A program made the translations under genes and the position numbers. From Avimonoglobus sp965151315 (lineage in GTDB: Bacteria; Bacillota; Clostridia; UBA1381), in contig CBCTZG010000038.1 in the NCBI GenBank assembly GCA_965151315.1, forward strand, positions 1 to 27,214: a stretch of DNA of 27,214 nucleotides. Reading direction: 5' to 3'. Of this stretch, positions 7,891 through 17,300 are shown piece after piece; within the stretch, counting starts at the first letter, position 1; every line of letters starts with the position of its first letter. The notes below the pieces were generated by a model, which saw nothing but the letters and a program-made list of their open reading frames with translations, was not told the DNA's origin and did not search any database.

Positions 7891-9132
7891 ATGCAAAGTA
7901 TTGAAATACAGGAAACGATTCCGTATGCCGGCGACTATGATATTATCGTTATAGGCGGCGGTTTGGCGGGAGCGGCGGCAGCGCTGGCCGGCAAGCGGCA
8001 GGGAAAAACTGTTTTGCTTGTGGAGAAAACAATTGCATTAGGCGGACTGGCGACTGTTGGATTAGTCAATATTTTCATGCCCATGTGCAACGGGCGGGGA
8101 ATTGTGATTGAAAAGGGGATGGCGGAGGAATTTTTCTGGCTAGCCATAAAATATGGATATGATTGTTTACCGGCTGCGTTTCTGCGTGATGATCCACAAT
8201 CCAAGGAACGGTTTTTTACCAGCTTTTCCGCTCCGATTTTTTCTATGACGCTAACGAATTTGCTGCGTGAAGCTGGCGTGGAATTTGCTTTTGATTCTGT
8301 ATTTTCTCAGCCAGTAATGGAAGGTACACACTGTAAGGGCGTGATTCTGGAAACAAAATCCGGCCGCCGGTATTATGGCGGAAAAATGTTTGTAGACGCC
8401 ACTGGGGATGCAGACCTGCTATATCGGGCCGGGGTACCTACAGTGCAGATGCATGATAACCAGCCAACCTTTGTTTCAAACGGCGCCGACTTAGAAAGCT
8501 GCAAAAAAGCCATTGATACCCAGGATATAGGGATGCTTCTCAAGCATTATTATGGTACGGACAGCCAAATGGAAAATAATTTTCAAGGGACAACGTTCGA
8601 GGATATTAATCGGTATGTGACTATGAACCATCAGGCGGCGATTGAAAATATACAGCAGGAAAACCGACGGATGCGGGATATTTATACAATTCCGCTGCTG
8701 CCGCAGTTTCGGAAAACTAGAAGAATTGACGGCGACTATACCTTGACAGAGCCTGATTTATTCCGGCATTTTGATGATGCTGTTTCGGCAATGTGCGATT
8801 GGACAAAGGGCGGCAGTCTATATGAAATCCCCTATAGAACCTTGGTTAGAACTGGATTTGATAACCTGATTACTGCGGGGAGAACGATTTCCAGTACAGG
8901 ATATATGTGGGAGGTTACCCGTGTGCTGGGGCCGGTTATTTTGACCGGCCAGGCCGCGGGAACTGCCTGTGCTTTGGCCATTGACCAGGAAAAGCCGATT
9001 GATCGTATAGAGATCGCAGGGCTGCAGGAAAATTTGGCGGGCCAAGATGTAATGATTCATTTTGATGATCAATGGATTCCGGCAAATCTGTCACTGGAAA
9101 AAGATGTTCCGTCTGTGAAGCATAGCTTTTAG
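7891..9132 (+). CDS. FAD-dependent oxidoreductase (FAD_oxidored family)
   Basis: A 413-residue flavoprotein without a signal peptide, so cytoplasmic. An N-terminal Rossmann dinucleotide-binding motif (YDIIVIGGGLAGAAAAL, residues 16-32) ends in an acidic VEK about 20 residues later. It is followed by ALGGLATVGLVNIF, MFVDATGDADLLYRAGVP and a C-terminal FAD-contact region (NLITAGRTISSTGYMWEV, then GQAAGTACALAI). These are features of the PF12831 group, which is frequent in carbohydrate gene clusters but rarely characterised. A TTG at 7885 is in frame, but the ATG at 7891 has the better spacing to AAAGGGG (7874-7880). It follows the permeases by 7 bp. The substrate is unknown; oxidation of an imported sugar or of a group attached to it is inference. 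It is the gene here least like a standard sugar operon. Confidence 0.85.
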   Translation: MQSIEIQETIPYAGDYDIIVIGGGLAGAAAALAGKRQGKTVLLVEKTIALGGLATVGLVNIFMPMCNGRGIVIEKGMAEEFFWLAIKYGYDCLPAAFLRDDPQSKERFFTSFSAPIFSMTLTNLLREAGVEFAFDSVFSQPVMEGTHCKGVILETKSGRRYYGGKMFVDATGDADLLYRAGVPTVQMHDNQPTFVSNGADLESCKKAIDTQDIGMLLKHYYGTDSQMENNFQGTTFEDINRYVTMNHQAAIENIQQENRRMRDIYTIPLLPQFRKTRRIDGDYTLTEPDLFRHFDDAVSAMCDWTKGGSLYEIPYRTLVRTGFDNLITAGRTISSTGYMWEVTRVLGPVILTGQAAGTACALAIDQEKPIDRIEIAGLQENLAGQDVMIHFDDQWIPANLSLEKDVPSVKHSF

Positions 9133-9142
9133 GAGGTTAGGT

Positions 9143-9682
9143 ATGAAAGGGAAAATAAGCAAGATCACGCTGGTATTGTTTCTGCTTTTTAGCATGCCAA
9201 TCGGTAGCTGGGCAAAAAATGCAGAGTATATATGGCTGGAGTTAGAACAGGGAAATATAACCGGTATGCTGACGTTAGCGGAAAATACGGCGGCTAGCGC
9301 CGGCGGGCTGGTAGAGATCTATTCGGATGATGCCGGGGAACATGCAGTACAGACTGAATTTGAAATTCCCGAAAAAGGGCAGTATGATATATGGATTTTG
9401 GCATCCTTGCCGAAAGTGCCGCATATGTCGCCCTGGAAATATCAAATCAATGATGAACCGGCTGAGAATTATATTTCTACTGGTGAGGAAAATATAGCTG
9501 TATATACGCAGTATATTGCCAATAGCCATTTAGACTTGACTTGGTATCGGGTCAAAAAAAATTATACATTAGATGCGGGAAGTCATACGTTTACATTTCT
9601 TGTTGATACGAAACGGCCGATGAATAATTCGTATTATTTAGCTATGGCCGATTGCGTAGTGGTTGTACCAGCAGCGTATTAG
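9143..9682 (+). CDS. Secreted carbohydrate-binding-like protein, first module (ends at in-frame amber codon)
   Basis: The open part encodes 179 residues: a signal peptide (cleavage likely after SWA, residue 24) and one complete binding-like module (9224 onward) with YIWLELE near its start, GQYDIWIL in the middle, and the terminal DCVVVVPAAY. The frame then meets TAG at 9680-9682 and continues without a break or shift through a second module to 10876. In five related modules of this window the same place reads W-[N/Q]-W; here it reads Y-stop-Y, so the amber sits on the Gln/Asn position and CAG to TAG explains it. AGGAGG (9131-9136) overlaps the previous gene's stop codon and gives a good start. 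The short product, if made, would be a free single-module secreted protein. The module resembles CBM6/35-type beta-sandwich domains by pattern only. Confidence 0.75.
   Translation: MKGKISKITLVLFLLFSMPIGSWAKNAEYIWLELEQGNITGMLTLAENTAASAGGLVEIYSDDAGEHAVQTEFEIPEKGQYDIWILASLPKVPHMSPWKYQINDEPAENYISTGEENIAVYTQYIANSHLDLTWYRVKKNYTLDAGSHTFTFLVDTKRPMNNSYYLAMADCVVVVPAAY
9680..9682 (+). other. In-frame amber codon between two repeated modules
   Basis: A TAG at codon 180 interrupts what is otherwise a single 577-codon frame (9143-10876). It falls exactly on the polar residue of the W-[N/Q]-W signature that closes each module. Three other genes of the operon (stops at 9132, 10876 and 18267) end normally in TAG next to the ribosome binding site of the following gene, so a general reassignment of TAG is unlikely. 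Nonsense mutation, assembly error or localised readthrough remain possible. Confidence 0.85.
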
Positions 9683-9748
9683 TATCAGCCGGACGAAAGT
9701 TATACCAGGCCTGTTCCGCCGCAGGAGCCTCTGCACAAATTTGCCTGG

Positions 9749-10876
9749 GTGGAATTAGAAAATCCGGATCAAGAAACCCGGTTTTCTGCTGTGGCCGGAC
9801 CGTATGCAAGCAGCGGAGCGATGCTGTACGCATACAATTTATCGTTTGAAGAGACAGAGGCGCAGGATGAAAAATTAAGCTATTCGTTTACGGTGGACGA
9901 AACGGATTTGTATGATATCTGGTATTTGGGCAGCGGAACAAACAGAATGGCCACCCATTTATCCGGTATGTATTGGGACGTTGACGAACCCCCGGAAAAG
10001 GATACAAAGTATCGAAATGACGTTCCGCAGGACAGCGCACCGACGATTATGAATAGCCCTGGCGCTGTAAGCACAATTCCAATTTATTGGCAGAAGATGG
10101 GAACTCGTGAATTGGAAGCAGGCGGGCATACCTTAGAGTTGATTTATGAATACAGAGCATTGGCCGGAAGCGATCCCAAAATGATCGTTTGGGGCGATTG
10201 TGTGGTGGTAGTGCCTGCAAGCTGGAACTGGACGCCTCCTGCGGACGGAAACGCTGCGGACAGGTACCCAGATTATTCAGCGGCGAGGCTGGATTTATAT
10301 TGGCTGGAACAAACGTATTTTTGCGAAGATTTATCTTCTGTCAGCCAGAATATCCCACTGCCGGGACCGGGAGTCGTAGGATCGGCAGGCACAGTATTTG
10401 CCTTTGCTTCGAATCGGCCGGAGATTATATCTGCAGATGGCCGTGTTACCCGTCCCTATTATAATGAAAATGACGCAGATGTAATATTCAGTATTACAGC
10501 CAATCGGGGAAATGGAACTGTATCAAAGGATTTACCGATCACGGTGTTGAAGCTTCCGAAATACCACTGTACAGATGTCCAGATCACAAAAGCAGATGAC
10601 AGCACATATAGGGCCACGGCAGATATAGCCTTAAATGCAGATGCTGCATCTGACCTGACTGGCGCGTGTGTATTCGTGCTTGCAGCGTATGATCCAGATG
10701 GAGCGTTGGTTGGCATTGGCGCAAAAACTCAAACCGTGACCGGCAGATTAGAATCAATTTGCACAGAATTGCAGATACAAGCAGATCAAGTGGTGGAAGT
10801 GAAGGCGTATATCATCAGCGACTGGGGTACACTGCAAAAAGTTGCAGAATCAGCTTACAGGCAGGAGGAGCTATAG
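9749..10876 (+). CDS. Carbohydrate-binding-like protein, second module plus Ig-like and C-terminal domains (continuation after the amber codon)
   Basis: The same frame as the preceding part, open from 9683; the first plausible start codon is the GTG at 9749, which lies inside the second module (9740-10231, FAWVELE to SWNW) and has no good ribosome binding site, so independent translation is doubtful. After the module come an atrophied bacterial Ig-like segment (about 10276-10555: IPLPGPGVVGS, FASNRPEIISADGRVTRP) and a C-terminal beta domain (about 10600-10873) with VFVLAAYDPDGAL and VKAYIISDWGTLQKVAES. This architecture matches the intact gene at 22640 domain for domain. No signal peptide exists on this part alone. 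Translated with readthrough it would be exported with the first module; without it, this half is probably lost from the cell. Confidence 0.7.
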   Translation: MELENPDQETRFSAVAGPYASSGAMLYAYNLSFEETEAQDEKLSYSFTVDETDLYDIWYLGSGTNRMATHLSGMYWDVDEPPEKDTKYRNDVPQDSAPTIMNSPGAVSTIPIYWQKMGTRELEAGGHTLELIYEYRALAGSDPKMIVWGDCVVVVPASWNWTPPADGNAADRYPDYSAARLDLYWLEQTYFCEDLSSVSQNIPLPGPGVVGSAGTVFAFASNRPEIISADGRVTRPYYNENDADVIFSITANRGNGTVSKDLPITVLKLPKYHCTDVQITKADDSTYRATADIALNADAASDLTGACVFVLAAYDPDGALVGIGAKTQTVTGRLESICTELQIQADQVVEVKAYIISDWGTLQKVAESAYRQEEL

Positions 10877-10877
10877 A

Positions 10878-13800
10878 ATGAAAAAAATATTGATTTTTTC
10901 AATTGTGTTAGCCATATTAGCATCTTTGACAACAGTATATGCCCAGCGGGGAAATAAGTTTTTATGGTTGGAATGCGAATCGAGTGCTGTGTTCTCCGGA
11001 GATTACCGGCAGGCTGCCGACAAAAACGCCTCTGGCGGTGCTTATGTCAAGCTAGATTCTACGAATGCTGACAAAAATCATGAAGTTTCCTTTTTCTTTA
11101 CCATTGATTATGCGGATACATACGATGTTTTTGTATTGGGGACTCCCGGTGATCAAACCTGGGCCAGTAACCCGCAGTATAAGATCAATAAAAATGTGTA
11201 TCAAAAAGATAATATTCCGGCGTTGATTACTGCGAAAGGCTATAACACAAGTGATGGCCGAAATGCGGGTGTATCCTGGCGGAAGCTGGGAACTATGGCG
11301 TTTGAAAAGGGGCGGCATAGTATTTCCTATTTATGTGATCAAAAGAGAACCGTCCGGGATGATTTTTTCTACCAGGTATTGGATACGATTGTGATCGTAC
11401 CGAAATCCTGGCAATGGAGCCCTGTGGATGTTGTAACCCAGCCTATTGACGCGGAGCGGATGAAGCTTAATTTTATTTCTGCCCAGGTACCAGATCAAAA
11501 ATTCCGGCAAAACGATACATTCGCGGTGCAGGCGACGTATCGGTTAAGCCGGCGGGCACCGACATCACCGCAGTTGTATGTTGAAATCGTCTCAAAAGGG
11601 CAAACAGTATATTCTTGCAAAAAACAGCCTGCTGTATCAATGAAGAACTGGCTGGCGGGCTATGATTATACAGAAGAATTTACGCTGCAGATACCGTTTA
11701 ATTTGAAAAACGGTACATATGATATTCAGACTGGGATAGTTGGAGCCACTTTTGAAGACGGTGAGAGCGTAAAGAAGATCGGAGAAATTACAGTTGGCGA
11801 TTTGACTGTGGCAGCACCTCCAAAACAGACTTGGGAAAATACAAAATTGACCATGGAGCCCGAAATCAAAAAGGGCGGGACAATTACGGCAACCTTGGAA
11901 TATAGCCTATCTGAATTGCCGCAAACCGCAGTGGGTACATATTTATGCCTCTGGAAGGGGGATGCATTGTGGTATGTAGCCGATGGCGCAAAGGAATTTT
12001 TGCCTTCGGCCCACCAGGGAACAGCTGTACTGGAATATACGATTGACCCTGTATTGCCCAGCGGGGAATATGAAGCCACAGTGGGGATTTATACCTATCA
12101 GGAAACTACCGGGAAGCGGCTGGCTGTCAATATTGCCGGAAGCGATACAGAAAAAACCAGTTATTACCGACCTATGTCTTATGGCTATTTTGCCTCCAAG
12201 ACCGGCAAGACCCATTTTTGGTATATTAACCAAAACAGTGCGTATATCTGGAATGGTGAACCGTATGTTCCTATGGGCGGCATGTTTGTCAGTCGGTATA
12301 TCAGCGGATTTGATGTAAACAATCCTGCGCAGAATAAAATCAATTTTGAACAGGATGCAGCAGATTTATCTACTCTGCGGGAGGCAGGATACAGAGATCT
12401 GTATATCAATGCGGTGGGCGGCGGTGACGCTAGACCGGTATGGGCTTGGGAATATTTATTTGATTATTTAGATGAAAACGGATGGCGGTATGGCTTACAA
12501 GCCAATGTGAATAACAACCCAGACGTGGAGGCATTTTATCCGCATGCCACGGAAAGTGCAGGCCTGTTTGCTGTTCGGGATATTACAAAAAGCGGACATA
12601 TCAGCTTGACTGTAGACAAAAATTTTGTCAACAATTTTATTTCCTGTACGACATGCCACTATATTTTGGTGGATAATGCTACCGGCGAGGCAAAGTACAG
12701 CGGAGAAGGAACATTATCTGTTGATGATGAATTAAAAAATATTATTTTTGAAGCTGATATTAAAGTGGAGGAAGGAACCGTTTACACAGCTTATTTTGTG
12801 CCGAAAATTCTTGGCCGGGCACAGTTGGCGCTAAACTATTGGGGCGGTGGCCAGCAGATGCTCCAGCGGCTGGAAAGCTTTGCCCAGCGGTTTGAATTTG
12901 GTGACGGATTCCGCCTTTGGGTGGATCTGACTGTAAATGAGATGGGATATTATAACAGGACAGAGAGTACGCGGTATTATGACGAAGTATTTAATCTGAA
13001 TTATGAAAATTGGCTGGCCCAGAAGTACACTTCAATTGACGCGCTGGAGAAGGCTTGGATCAGCGACCGCCGCATTCCTGATTTTGAAACAGCATCGCGG
13101 CTAGTGCCTATTTTCACCAGTGAAAAGGATAGCGCCAATAATTCGTATACATTTTATATTAACCCGGAAAATAACGATATATATCGACTGGATACGCATA
13201 ACGGTGTTTCGTGGCAGGATTACCTAGACGCCAGGGATGAAATGTATATGGATTTTAACAATCAGGCCGCTGAGGCAGTGAAAAAATATGTGGATGTGCC
13301 GGTAGTATATAAACATTGTTCCGTGCCCCGTGCGTATTTTATGAACGATGAAACTGTTTATGGTTTTGACGGCGTTGGATCTGAGGCCTACGGGCCGGCG
13401 GAAAAGGTGGAGCGGCAGATGGGATTAACCGCTTCCCATACAATGCAGTCAGCCAGAACGATGTGGTCTATTGTAACCGAGACAAATACCAATGAAAATA
13501 TTTATCAAAAGCAGGAGAGTGGTATTGGAAGCTATGCCAGTCAGGAAGAAATGTATGCGCAGTTTGATGGTTTTTTCCGAGCTGGTGCAAAGGGCGTATT
13601 TGATTTTCTATTGATTGACAGGCCGGACTCCGGGGGGCTTATTGGCGAGGCATACTCCCATATTCAAAATCCTAAAGTGATTCCCTGGATGGCAGAATAT
13701 ATTGAAAAGATTAAAAATACAGAACAGGAGATTGCAAACTATAGATTCCAAAATCCTACATATTACATGTATCCGGCAACCTGCCTGAATTGGTGGTGGA

Positions 13801-14276
13801 CACCCAATGAGCGGAACTGTGTACAACTGAATGATGATATAATCCCGACAGCTTATGTAGAAACTCCCGGCGGAAGCACAATTCTGCCTACCAACAGCTT
13901 AAATGTAGATAGCGATATTATTTTTGTAAACCTGGCTGACGCTCCGTATACAACTCTGTATGGGCGGGCTTTATCGCAGCTTTTGCAGAACAATGTACAG
14001 AACAAAAAGATCGTGGTGATTGGGCATCGGAATAACCTAGGTGCGATTCCGGAACTTGATCAGTTTTACACGGACCAATATGCAGACTTGCCAGATGGGG
14101 GAACAGTTCAGGTCTTAAAGCCTACGCCCAATACGGAGGTTTACAGACAAACGGAAGATGGCCAGGTATGGGCTATGCGAGAAGGGAATATATACATGAT
14201 TTCCAGTTCTGCAATGTTTGTGCAGGACGGAGAAAAATATATTATGCAGTATGTAGAGGATTTAGGAATTTTATAA
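10878..14276 (+). CDS. Large secreted GH42-like (clan GH-A) glycoside hydrolase with N-terminal binding module
   Basis: A 1132-residue exported protein. Signal peptide (cleavage after VYA, residue 22); binding-like module (residues 27-180, FLWLECE, TYDVFVLG, VIVPKSWQW); beta-rich region (about 185-440); then a TIM-barrel-type catalytic region from about 450 (AYIWNGEPYVPMGG). A GH42-like stretch, NYENWLAQKYTSIDALEKAW, follows the probable acid/base in VNEMG (Glu 688). The probable nucleophile is Glu 868 in IVTETNTNE. A Rossmann-like C-terminal domain (about 970-1132) has IVVIGHRNNLGAIPELDQFY. The ATG at 10878, 7 bp after AGGAGGAG, is preferred over an in-frame start at 10842 inside the upstream gene. 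It is one base from the previous stop. The next gene is its paralogue. Enzyme class is supported by motif pattern, specificity is unknown, and I would not call it a beta-galactosidase. Confidence 0.7.
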   Translation: MKKILIFSIVLAILASLTTVYAQRGNKFLWLECESSAVFSGDYRQAADKNASGGAYVKLDSTNADKNHEVSFFFTIDYADTYDVFVLGTPGDQTWASNPQYKINKNVYQKDNIPALITAKGYNTSDGRNAGVSWRKLGTMAFEKGRHSISYLCDQKRTVRDDFFYQVLDTIVIVPKSWQWSPVDVVTQPIDAERMKLNFISAQVPDQKFRQNDTFAVQATYRLSRRAPTSPQLYVEIVSKGQTVYSCKKQPAVSMKNWLAGYDYTEEFTLQIPFNLKNGTYDIQTGIVGATFEDGESVKKIGEITVGDLTVAAPPKQTWENTKLTMEPEIKKGGTITATLEYSLSELPQTAVGTYLCLWKGDALWYVADGAKEFLPSAHQGTAVLEYTIDPVLPSGEYEATVGIYTYQETTGKRLAVNIAGSDTEKTSYYRPMSYGYFASKTGKTHFWYINQNSAYIWNGEPYVPMGGMFVSRYISGFDVNNPAQNKINFEQDAADLSTLREAGYRDLYINAVGGGDARPVWAWEYLFDYLDENGWRYGLQANVNNNPDVEAFYPHATESAGLFAVRDITKSGHISLTVDKNFVNNFISCTTCHYILVDNATGEAKYSGEGTLSVDDELKNIIFEADIKVEEGTVYTAYFVPKILGRAQLALNYWGGGQQMLQRLESFAQRFEFGDGFRLWVDLTVNEMGYYNRTESTRYYDEVFNLNYENWLAQKYTSIDALEKAWISDRRIPDFETASRLVPIFTSEKDSANNSYTFYINPENNDIYRLDTHNGVSWQDYLDARDEMYMDFNNQAAEAVKKYVDVPVVYKHCSVPRAYFMNDETVYGFDGVGSEAYGPAEKVERQMGLTASHTMQSARTMWSIVTETNTNENIYQKQESGIGSYASQEEMYAQFDGFFRAGAKGVFDFLLIDRPDSGGLIGEAYSHIQNPKVIPWMAEYIEKIKNTEQEIANYRFQNPTYYMYPATCLNWWWTPNERNCVQLNDDIIPTAYVETPGGSTILPTNSLNVDSDIIFVNLADAPYTTLYGRALSQLLQNNVQNKKIVVIGHRNNLGAIPELDQFYTDQYADLPDGGTVQVLKPTPNTEVYRQTEDGQVWAMREGNIYMISSSAMFVQDGEKYIMQYVEDLGIL

Positions 14277-14304
14277 AGAATGCGGGATGAAGGGAAAGCA
14301 TAAT

Positions 14305-17300
14305 ATGAAAAAAATAGGTATGATTGTTCTCTTGCTGGCAGTTTTCTGTAATTTGTTTCCGATTGTGCATGCCCGGAATACGCTGATATACCAAGTGAAA
14401 ACAGATGGCAGAACTGTACAAGTATCCGGACGGATACAAGGAGAAAATCTGGCAGAGCAGGTTTCAATCTATATCAAGCCGGCTTCCGGGCGAGAAGACA
14501 TTGTAGCGCTGACTCAGACAAGCGGTGCTGGCGGTGTATTTTCAGCAGAGCTGATTATGCCGCCGGCGGCACCGGCTGGTGAATATTTGGTAGTTGTAGG
14601 TGCGAATTGTACAAATTCGGAAACAAAATCTTTTTTCTATGGCAGCAGACAGGACGGTTATCTTTGGATTGAGGGAGAAGCACCGATGTATTATAGTCCG
14701 GAGTATCAGATAAAAAGCAATACAGCTGTTTTTTCGGATGCACAGTATATCTATCTGGATTCAACTGCGGATATGCTAAGCGCTAGCTTGCTGTACGATC
14801 TACAGGTTCCCGTTGTAGGCGACTATGATATATGGGTTTTGGGTACACCAGGGAATACGGATTATGTATCAAAGTATCAGTGGCGGTATGATAATCAAGA
14901 ATTTTCGGAAAATACAGGCAGCTTTACCCAATATGCTCTAACAGCGGATATCCGGCAGGCGGGAATGGGATGGAGCAAACTGGGCAGTTGTTTTTTGACA
15001 GAAGGGGCGCATGTGTTGGAATTTCTCGTTGATCAAAAGCGGGAAATTCGAAATGACTTTTATTATCATGCCCTGGACTGCATTGCAGTCGTGCCAGCTG
15101 CATGGCAGTGGGCGCCGGATGGGCTATCCCGGCCTGTTGATAATGCAATGATTTCTATTGATTATATCGGCACTGAAAATGCGGCACTGCAGGGAATGCG
15201 GGATGAAACAATTCGTATTCCGGTAAAAACCAGACTGAATCAACCAATTCACGGAGATTTCCCAATTTACGTCTGGCTGACATATCAGGATGAAATTGTT
15301 ACGGTGAGTTCTTTTACACCGGCAATGCATAAGCGGGATGTCAATACAGAATATACAGATCATATCGAAATGAAAATCCCGTTTAACGCTCCTGACGGCC
15401 AATATAAAATCTTATGCGGTGCCGGGATTAATGGGCAGGCGGGTTTTGCAAATAAAAACGGCGGATCAGCTACCTATGGAAGTATGACTATCGGGGATAT
15501 TACGCCGGGAATTAGTCCAATGCTGCAGGCTGCTCATGGCAGCGGAACGGTTTCTGGAGACCAGCTATATGTGGAGGCATCCGCGGACGTAATTGACAGC
15601 GGCAAAAGTGAGGTACGGCCGTATGTAAAGCTGTTCTTAGGGGATATCCTGTGGGGTGTTTGTGAAAGCAGTCAGACAGTAAGGCTGCAAAATGGAAGCA
15701 ATATACTTTCTATGTATTTTATTCTTCCAGATGGACTACCGGATGGGGTATATCAAGGGCAGATCGGATTTTATGGCGTACACGGTACTGGGACGGTGAG
15801 AGAAATCTGTGTTGACCGAGGGATCCCCGCAGGCACATATAAGCCTCTTTCTTCCGGTACATTCATAGCCGGGAAAACTAATACCCCGCATTTATGGTAC
15901 GTGAATCAGCAGGGTGCTATGATTTGGGATGGAGAGCCGTTTATTCCAGTCGGCGGAATGGTTTGTCTGCGGACGCTTAGCTACAATGACGATTCGGAAG
16001 CTGTTCAAAAGCAAAATTGGGCTTTGGACCAAGCAGAATTGCAGCAGTTTGCGGATCATGGCATAACGGATATTTACATTAACTTAGTGGGGAAAACGCA
16101 GGAGATTCCAGCCTGGAAACTGCAGTTTGTTTTTGACTATTTGGAAGAACTGGACATGACCTATGGCCTGCAGTACAATTTGGCGGGCTATAACCAGATG
16201 GAGGTCAGTTATATTCGGGCCAACGATGGCGCAATAAAAGTCCGGGGGATTACAGAAAGCGGAATCGTACAAGCCCAGGTAGATTTGTCATCGTATACCC
16301 AGTATGGCACGGTGACGCCGGTGAAATCACAGTATATTTTAATTGACAAGAATGATCAGGCCGCTGGATTTGGAGAAGGGACGCTGAAAGAAGCTGACGG
16401 GAAATTATATTTTTCTGCTGAAGTTTCTGTGGGAGAAAATGGGCCCTATACAGTTTATTTTACACCGCAGTTTGAAAAAACCTGTGAGCGCTTGACAAAT
16501 TATTGGGAGAATCGGGAAAAAATTTTGGATTCCCTGCAAAGCTTTTTTGGAAAGATCAAATTCGGTGATCAATTCAGGCTTGTCATTGATCCGCTGGACA
16601 ATGAATCAGGCTGGCTAAATGGACTGGAAAGCATGTGGCCAGATGCGGAAAGCTATCAGAAGATATTTGGCGCATGGCTCCAAGAAAAATATGCCAATAT
16701 TCAGGGCTTGAATGCAGCATGGCTTCCAGACCAGGATTTTACCAGTTTTACACAGGCGGCCCGGGTTTTGCCTCTATATTCTACTCAGAAAGACAGCGAG
16801 CAGAATTATATTACATATTGTGTGGATCGACAGGAACATAAGCTATATATGGTTGATTCCCGACATGGCAGCATGTGGCAGGACTGCTTGGAATTTCGGG
16901 ACCAATCTTATGCAGAATTTAATTGCCTGGCGGCAGATGTAATTAAAAAGTATCAGGATATACCTGTAATTGTGAAAAATGTATGGGGATATAAGGAGTA
17001 TTTTATCAATAGAAACCAAGCTGGCGGGATTGACGGCTTGGGTGCAGAAGCCTACGGACGGTACAGCGATGACAGTTTACAGCAAAAAGTGGCCAATACA
17101 GCCGGAATGGGACAGCAGTTTGGAAAGACTGCCTGGATTATCACTACGGAAACCCAAACAGAAGAAAATATTGAACAAAAACTGGCTTCGGGCGAACGGG
17201 GATACAGCAGCGCGGACTATATGCAAAAGCATTTTGATGCGCTATTTTCCAGTGGTTCTAAGGGGTTTTACGACTTTGTATTGACTGCCCCGCATGATAG

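Noticed and set aside
9143..10876. General UAG-to-Gln genetic code.
   Set aside because: Stops at 9132, 10876 and 18267 are TAG and are followed at once by the ribosome binding site and start of the next gene; reading through would add unrelated tails.
10842..10877. Upstream start at 10842 for the first GH42-like gene.
   Set aside because: It lies inside the preceding gene, adds 12 residues before the signal peptide, and the ATG at 10878 has an excellent ribosome binding site.
12645..12659. CTTCH, a CXXCH heme-c attachment motif, in the exported GH42-like protein.
   Set aside because: The aligned position of the paralogue has no Cys or His, the surrounding region is a beta domain, and no cytochrome features follow. 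A chance occurrence is more likely.
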